Source: an uncultured Clostridia bacterium (GTDB lineage: Bacteria; Bacillota; Clostridia; TANB77; CAG-508). From it: a stretch of DNA of 15,020 nucleotides. The DNA lies in contig CALXSO010000087.1 in assembly GCA_944391155.1 (NCBI GenBank), positions 1 through 15,020 on the forward strand. The letters run 5' to 3'. Positions within the stretch are counted from its first letter, which is position 1, and each line of letters begins with the position of its first letter. This document shows, in pieces, positions 11,613-15,020 of this stretch. The notes beneath the pieces are model-generated. The model was not told the DNA's origin. It made no database searches and was given only the letters and a program-made list of their open reading frames with translations. The position numbers were made by a program, and so were the translations under genes.

Positions 11613-13685
11613 ATGAAAAAAGAAAAAATAGTAAATAATAATGGAATAACTTTATTAGCATTAGTTATTACAATTATTATTTTATTAATTTTAGCAAGTA
11701 TAACCGTATATAGTGGAATGGGAACGGTTAGATTTTCAAAATACACATCATTTAAAACAGAAATGAAATTATTACAAGCGAAAGTTGATGAATTTTATTC
11801 ATTAAAAAAAGAAGAATTTGATTCAAATGGAATTGAAATGACACAAGAACAAAGAGAAATATTTAATGTGTCAGAAGTATCAAATATCCTATTAAGCAAA
11901 CAAAAGGATTTAGAAACATTAGAAAAAGATTTTAAATATTATTCAAAAGATGTTTTAAATAATTTGGGGATAGAGGGCATTACAGGAAATTATTTTATAA
12001 ACATAAATGAGCGTATTATTATATCTTCAGAACCATTTACATATGATGGAGTTAATTATTACATGTTGGAACAAATAGATGATGGAGGATATAATGTTTC
12101 TTATAGTAAAAATTTAGGTAAAGTAACTTTTGATGCTAGTTCTTCTATAGTAGATGGGGAGAAAGGAATTATTAAATTATCAAATATTAAGAGTGAAAAC
12201 TATGTGGAAAAATGGCAAATTAGATACAGAGAAAAGGGACAACAAAATTGGATAGTAACAAATGAATTTTTTGGAAATAGTTATGATATTGATGTTGATA
12301 AAATATGTGACTATGAAATACAAATTTTTCATGGAAATGAAATAGAATCTGATATTGTTACAATTTCAGTAGGAAAACCAGAACAACCTTCTGATTCAGA
12401 ATTAACAGAAATTCAAAAAAATAATGGTGTTATTGAAATAATGTTTTTAAAAGGAACAGGATATGGAGTCACGAATATACCGAATGAACCAATTTTAAAA
12501 GATAATATGAAAGCAGTATATTGGGATGAAACGGGAAAAGAAATAACAGAAGGAGATAGTGATTTTGACAAAGCAAGATGGTATGACTATGTTGCTCAGA
12601 CTTCAGGGACAGAAAATGGAGGAACAAGTCAATGGGCTAATGCAAAAGTAACTGTTGATGGAATAGATAGCTACTTTGTTTGGATTCCACGATATGCATA
12701 TAGAATTGTTTATTTTGATACAGAAGAAAATGAAAATCTTTATAGAAATAGTTCAAGTCAAGATGAATCTACGTCTCAAGGCATAACAGGATATAGTGAT
12801 GCACGAGGTATTGTTGATAGCAGTGGTAAGAGACCATTAAATGTTGACACTAAATTAGCGATTTCTGTAAATGAAAAATATTTTATGCCACATTCAGCTT
12901 TTGAAGGAGATACTAGTAAAGGTGGCTGGAGTGAAAATATTACAGGTATGTGGGTTGCTAAATATGAATCTAGCAAGAATGTAAATCAAAAACCTGTTTC
13001 AATACCTAATGTTGGAAATTGGAAAGACTTAACAATTAGTGAAATGTATATACTTGCTGAAAATTACAATGGTGAGTTGAACAGTCATTTGACAAAGAAT
13101 AGTGAATGGGGAGCTGTAGCATATTTATCTGAAAGTAAATATGGAAGGAATGGAACGGAACTTGCTATAAACAATAGTAGTTCTTATATTACAGGTAATT
13201 CTGGAGGATCAAGCAATGCTACTGCTCAAAGTGGAGTAACATATCCATATAATACACAACAGGGAGGACTTGCAAGCACAACAGGTAATATTTATGGAGT
13301 ATATGATATGTCAGGAAATTCTTGGGAATATGTTGCGAATTATTATAACAAATCTGAAGAGGAAGATTTGTATACAACTAATGCAGGAGCACTTGTAAAC
13401 GAAGATAGAACAAGTAATGAATATGTAACTGTTTATGATAATATAGAATTATCTAGAGGATACTTGCCGGGTGATGCGACATATGAGACATCTGGATGGA
13501 ACAATAATTATGCACAATTTTATAATTCAAAATTTCCTTTTTTAAGTAGAGGAGGTTTTTATAAAGGATATAGTGATGACGGGGCTGAAATTTCTGGTTT
13601 ATTTGCTTTCGGACCAAGCCAAGGATATAGTTATAATGGAGATACTTTTAGAATGACCTTAATTGTAACAGATTCTTACAATTAA
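11613..13685 (+). CDS. Prepilin-like surface protein with C-terminal FGE/C-type-lectin-like domain
   Basis: 690 residues. The leader ends at G11 (NNNGITLLALVITIIILLIL), a prepilin-type cleavage site with hydrophobic helix 12-34 and alanine in place of the usual E5. A helical/pilin head follows to about 160. About 165-250 is a fibronectin III-like module (SENYVEKWQIRYREKG...YEIQIFHGNEIESD), then a linker (GKPEQPSDSELTEI). About 270-690 has the formylglycine-generating-enzyme (FGE-sulfatase) style: YFVWIPRYAYRI, GNIYGVYDMSGNSWEYV (family GN..DM.GNVWEW), and a C-terminal SRGGFYKGYSDDG and GDTFRMTLIV (family RGGs...G..FR). No catalytic role is implied; in many surface proteins this fold binds ligands. 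The ATG follows TAGGAGGAACTA. Confidence 0.8.
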   Translation: MKKEKIVNNNGITLLALVITIIILLILASITVYSGMGTVRFSKYTSFKTEMKLLQAKVDEFYSLKKEEFDSNGIEMTQEQREIFNVSEVSNILLSKQKDLETLEKDFKYYSKDVLNNLGIEGITGNYFININERIIISSEPFTYDGVNYYMLEQIDDGGYNVSYSKNLGKVTFDASSSIVDGEKGIIKLSNIKSENYVEKWQIRYREKGQQNWIVTNEFFGNSYDIDVDKICDYEIQIFHGNEIESDIVTISVGKPEQPSDSELTEIQKNNGVIEIMFLKGTGYGVTNIPNEPILKDNMKAVYWDETGKEITEGDSDFDKARWYDYVAQTSGTENGGTSQWANAKVTVDGIDSYFVWIPRYAYRIVYFDTEENENLYRNSSSQDESTSQGITGYSDARGIVDSSGKRPLNVDTKLAISVNEKYFMPHSAFEGDTSKGGWSENITGMWVAKYESSKNVNQKPVSIPNVGNWKDLTISEMYILAENYNGELNSHLTKNSEWGAVAYLSESKYGRNGTELAINNSSSYITGNSGGSSNATAQSGVTYPYNTQQGGLASTTGNIYGVYDMSGNSWEYVANYYNKSEEEDLYTTNAGALVNEDRTSNEYVTVYDNIELSRGYLPGDATYETSGWNNNYAQFYNSKFPFLSRGGFYKGYSDDGAEISGLFAFGPSQGYSYNGDTFRMTLIVTDSYN

Positions 13686-13754
13686 GTGTAGCATAAAGGT
13701 AAGCCTACCATTGACAACACATTAGAAGAATTTTACAAAAAAAGATAATATATA

Positions 13755-13783
13755 TTGAAAAAAATAAGGATAATATGTATAAT
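13755..13783 (+). promoter_or_regulatory. Promoter of hpf
   Basis: TTGAAA (13755-13760), 17 bases, TATAAT (13778-13783), 53 bases before the start codon. No sign of the long raiA-type leader RNA in the 150 bases between genes. Confidence 0.65.
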
Positions 13784-13836
13784 AAAAATATAATTATTTA
13801 TAAAATGCAACAAAAAAGAGAAGGGAGAGATTTTTT

Positions 13837-14364
13837 ATGAAAATCAAAATAATAGGAAAAGAACTAAAGATAACAGAGGCATTAAATGATTATGTTGAAA
13901 AAAAACTAGAAAGAATTGATAAATATTTTGAAAATGCTGAAGCTGATGTTACACTTAGAACAGAAAAAAATGAGCAAATAGCTGAAATATGTGTTATAGC
14001 ACAAGGAGAAAAATATAGAGCAGTAACAGAAGATAAAGATTTGTATGCGTCAATTGATAAAGATATTGATATTTTAGAAGGTCAAATTAGAAAAATGAAA
14101 ACTAGAAAAGAAAAAATGATGAGAGATGGAAGTATAAAAAATATGGAGATAGCAACAGATAAAGTTGCAGAAATTTCTAATGAAATTATAAAAACATCAT
14201 ATTATGAAATTAAACCAATAACTCCAGAAGATGCAGTTTTAAAATTACAAGAAAATACTTCACATAATTTTTTAGTATTTATTAATGTAGATACAGGAAA
14301 AGTAAATGTAATTCATAAATTAAAAGATGGTAAAAATTTTGGAATAGTGGAACCAGAAGCTTAA
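13837..14364 (+). CDS. hpf: Long-form ribosome hibernation promoting factor
   Basis: 175 residues. The N-terminal domain (1-100) has the YfiA/HPF fold pattern: KIIGKELKITEALNDYVEKK, LERIDKYFENAEADVTLR, then a basic helix (GQIRKMKTRKEKMMR). The C-terminal domain (about 120-175: YEIKPITPEDAVLKLQE, HNFLVFINVDTGKVNVIHK, DGKNFGIVEP) is the dimerisation domain found only in long-form HPF. In Firmicutes this protein joins two 70S ribosomes into inactive 100S dimers in stationary phase. The ATG follows AGAAGGGAGAG. It is a single-gene unit with its own promoter and two downstream hairpins. Confidence 0.95.
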   Translation: MKIKIIGKELKITEALNDYVEKKLERIDKYFENAEADVTLRTEKNEQIAEICVIAQGEKYRAVTEDKDLYASIDKDIDILEGQIRKMKTRKEKMMRDGSIKNMEIATDKVAEISNEIIKTSYYEIKPITPEDAVLKLQENTSHNFLVFINVDTGKVNVIHKLKDGKNFGIVEPEA

Positions 14365-14403
14365 AAAATTAATATAAAAATGGGCTCAATGTTAATATGT
14401 GTG

Positions 14404-14443
14404 GGCAGAAAACTTTGAAAGTTTTTTTGCCTCAGCTTTTTTT
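14404..14443 (+). terminator. Terminator after hpf
   Basis: GGCAGAAAACTT (from 14404) pairs with AAGTTTTTTTGCC (ending at 14431) with one mismatch. A run of seven Ts follows at 14437-14443 after a short CAGC spacer. Confidence 0.55.
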
Positions 14444-14485
14444 AATTAGAAATGAAAAAATATCTAAAATAACTGATAAATATAA

Positions 14486-14512
14486 AAAGGCAGGAAATCA
14501 AATCCTGCCTTT
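14486..14512. terminator. Bidirectional terminator between hpf and the SASP remnant
   Basis: AAAGGCAGGA (14486-14495) pairs perfectly with TCCTGCCTTT (14503-14512), loop of 7. Flanking A and T tracts on both strands suit convergent transcription. Confidence 0.75.
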
Positions 14513-14579
14513 ATGTATTCATAAAAACAAAATTTAACTTCTTGCCCTATCTTAATTACAGTAATCTACGTTAATAAAA

Positions 14580-14711
14580 CTATTTCATTTGGTTTTCAAC
14601 TTGTTGAATCATTTTCTTAACCATATTACCACCTATTTTACCAGCATCTCTAGCTGAGATGTCACCATTGTAACCATCTTTTAAGTTAACACCAACTTCG
14701 CTAGGAGTCAA
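14580..14711 (-). pseudogene. 5'-truncated alpha/beta-type small acid-soluble spore protein
   Basis: The minus-strand frame ends SEVGVNLKDGYNGDISARDA, GKIGGNMVKKMIQQVENQMK, stop. This is the conserved C-terminal half of alpha/beta SASPs, which coat DNA in spores (GVNLK.GYNGD.tsR.aG.vGG.MvkkMi...). The N-terminal half (...KyEiAsE.GV...) is missing: upstream of SEVGV the frame reads QTSNIFLTP, unrelated to SASPs. A TTG codon at 14709-14711 could start a 43-residue protein but has no ribosome binding site. The gene was therefore cut, with the break near 14700-14708. Transcription toward the terminator at 14486-14512 fits the original arrangement. Confidence 0.75.
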
Positions 14712-14777
14712 AAATATATTTGACGTTTGAAAAAAATTATAAGCAAAGAAATAGAGAAAGCAATCGCCTAAAATTCA

Positions 14778-14806
14778 TTGACAAATGAAGATATAAATGA
14801 TAGAAT
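14778..14806 (+). promoter_or_regulatory. Promoter of the MazG-like gene
   Basis: TTGACA (14778-14783), 17 bases, TAGAAT (14801-14806), 32 bases before the start at 14839. Confidence 0.65.
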
Positions 14807-14838
14807 ACAAACAAGAATTTGGCAAGGAGAATTTATAA

Positions 14839-15020
14839 ATGAAATATACATATAATAAATTAGTAAGAGATAAAATTCCAGAAAATATTAATAGTATGGA
14901 AGGAAGAAAAGCAACATGGAGAATAATGGATGATGATGAATACATAAAAGAATTAAATAAAAAATTATTAGAAGAAGCGCACGAATTCATCGAAGAAAAT
15001 GCTATTGAAGAATTAGCAGA
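14839..15020 (+). CDS. MazG-like nucleotide pyrophosphohydrolase, N-terminal part (runs off the right edge)
   Basis: The visible 60 residues start MKYTYNKLVRDKIPENI, the hallmark of a small phosphoribosyl-ATP pyrophosphohydrolase-like/MazG-fold family (YNKLVRDKIPE.I), followed by the helical KLLEEAHEFIEE...EELA, which carries the EExxE-type metal-binding glutamates of this fold. Such all-alpha enzymes hydrolyse nucleoside triphosphates to monophosphates; the exact substrate is unknown. The ATG follows GGCAAGGAGAATTTATAA. This short family is not the histidine-synthesis HisE and is often found near mobile DNA. Confidence 0.85.
   Translation, partial: MKYTYNKLVRDKIPENINSMEGRKATWRIMDDDEYIKELNKKLLEEAHEFIEENAIEELA

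Noticed and set aside
13686..13836. raiA-type structured RNA upstream of hpf
   Set aside because: The gap is only 150 bases, very AT-rich, and occupied by a clear promoter; no long structured region is visible.
1..15020. CRISPR array or known defence cluster
   Set aside because: No regularly spaced repeats with unique spacers and no Cas, restriction, toxin-antitoxin or other defence domains were recognised.

Overview
The window is very AT-rich DNA from a Firmicute, most likely an anaerobic clostridium. Supporting signs are strong AGGAGG ribosome binding sites, TTG starts, a remnant of an alpha/beta-type small acid-soluble spore protein (SASP), a Spo0A-like DNA-binding protein, a long-form hibernation factor, and prepilin-like proteins with the clostridial GITL(I/L)ALVIT N-terminus. 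Family names below come from reading the translated sequence, not from searches.

Left part (1 to about 6600) looks like the regulatory and integration end of an integrative or conjugative element. At the left edge, on the minus strand, is the start of a prepilin-like gene. Next are a small XRE repressor (+) and a tightly overlapping minus-strand operon: a sigma-70 region 4-like protein, a conjugative-transposon-type HTH protein, a degenerate JAB/RadC-like protein and a DUF3846 protein. An XRE regulator (minus), apparently split by a +1 frameshift, faces a consensus promoter. That promoter transcribes about 700 nt of structured leader (two long-range stems, a 28-codon ORF with a strong ribosome binding site, a terminator) into a Spo0A C-terminal-like gene. 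A tyrosine recombinase gene follows and ends about 100 bp from the CCA end of a tRNA-Leu(UAG), the probable integration target.

Middle part (6600 to 8000) is chromosome-like: tRNA-Leu, a biotin-protein ligase gene (minus), and a TIGR04086-type membrane protein gene (+).

The cell-surface part (8000 to 13700) holds a four-gene secretion cluster: a TasA/camelysin-like protein, a SipW-type signal peptidase, a second small secreted protein that seems to start at AUA, and a secreted Ig-like protein. SipW-type peptidases process TasA-type fibre proteins, so these genes probably make and export surface fibre material. Three miniature inverted-repeat elements of one family lie around the cluster; one has a perfect 8-bp target duplication just upstream of tRNA-Gln(CUG). 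After the tRNA comes a 690-aa protein that joins a prepilin N-terminus to a C-terminal formylglycine-generating-enzyme/C-type-lectin-like fold.

Right end (13700 to 15020): the hibernation factor gene hpf with its own promoter and terminators, a 5'-truncated SASP gene (minus), and the start of a MazG-like pyrophosphohydrolase gene running off the window.
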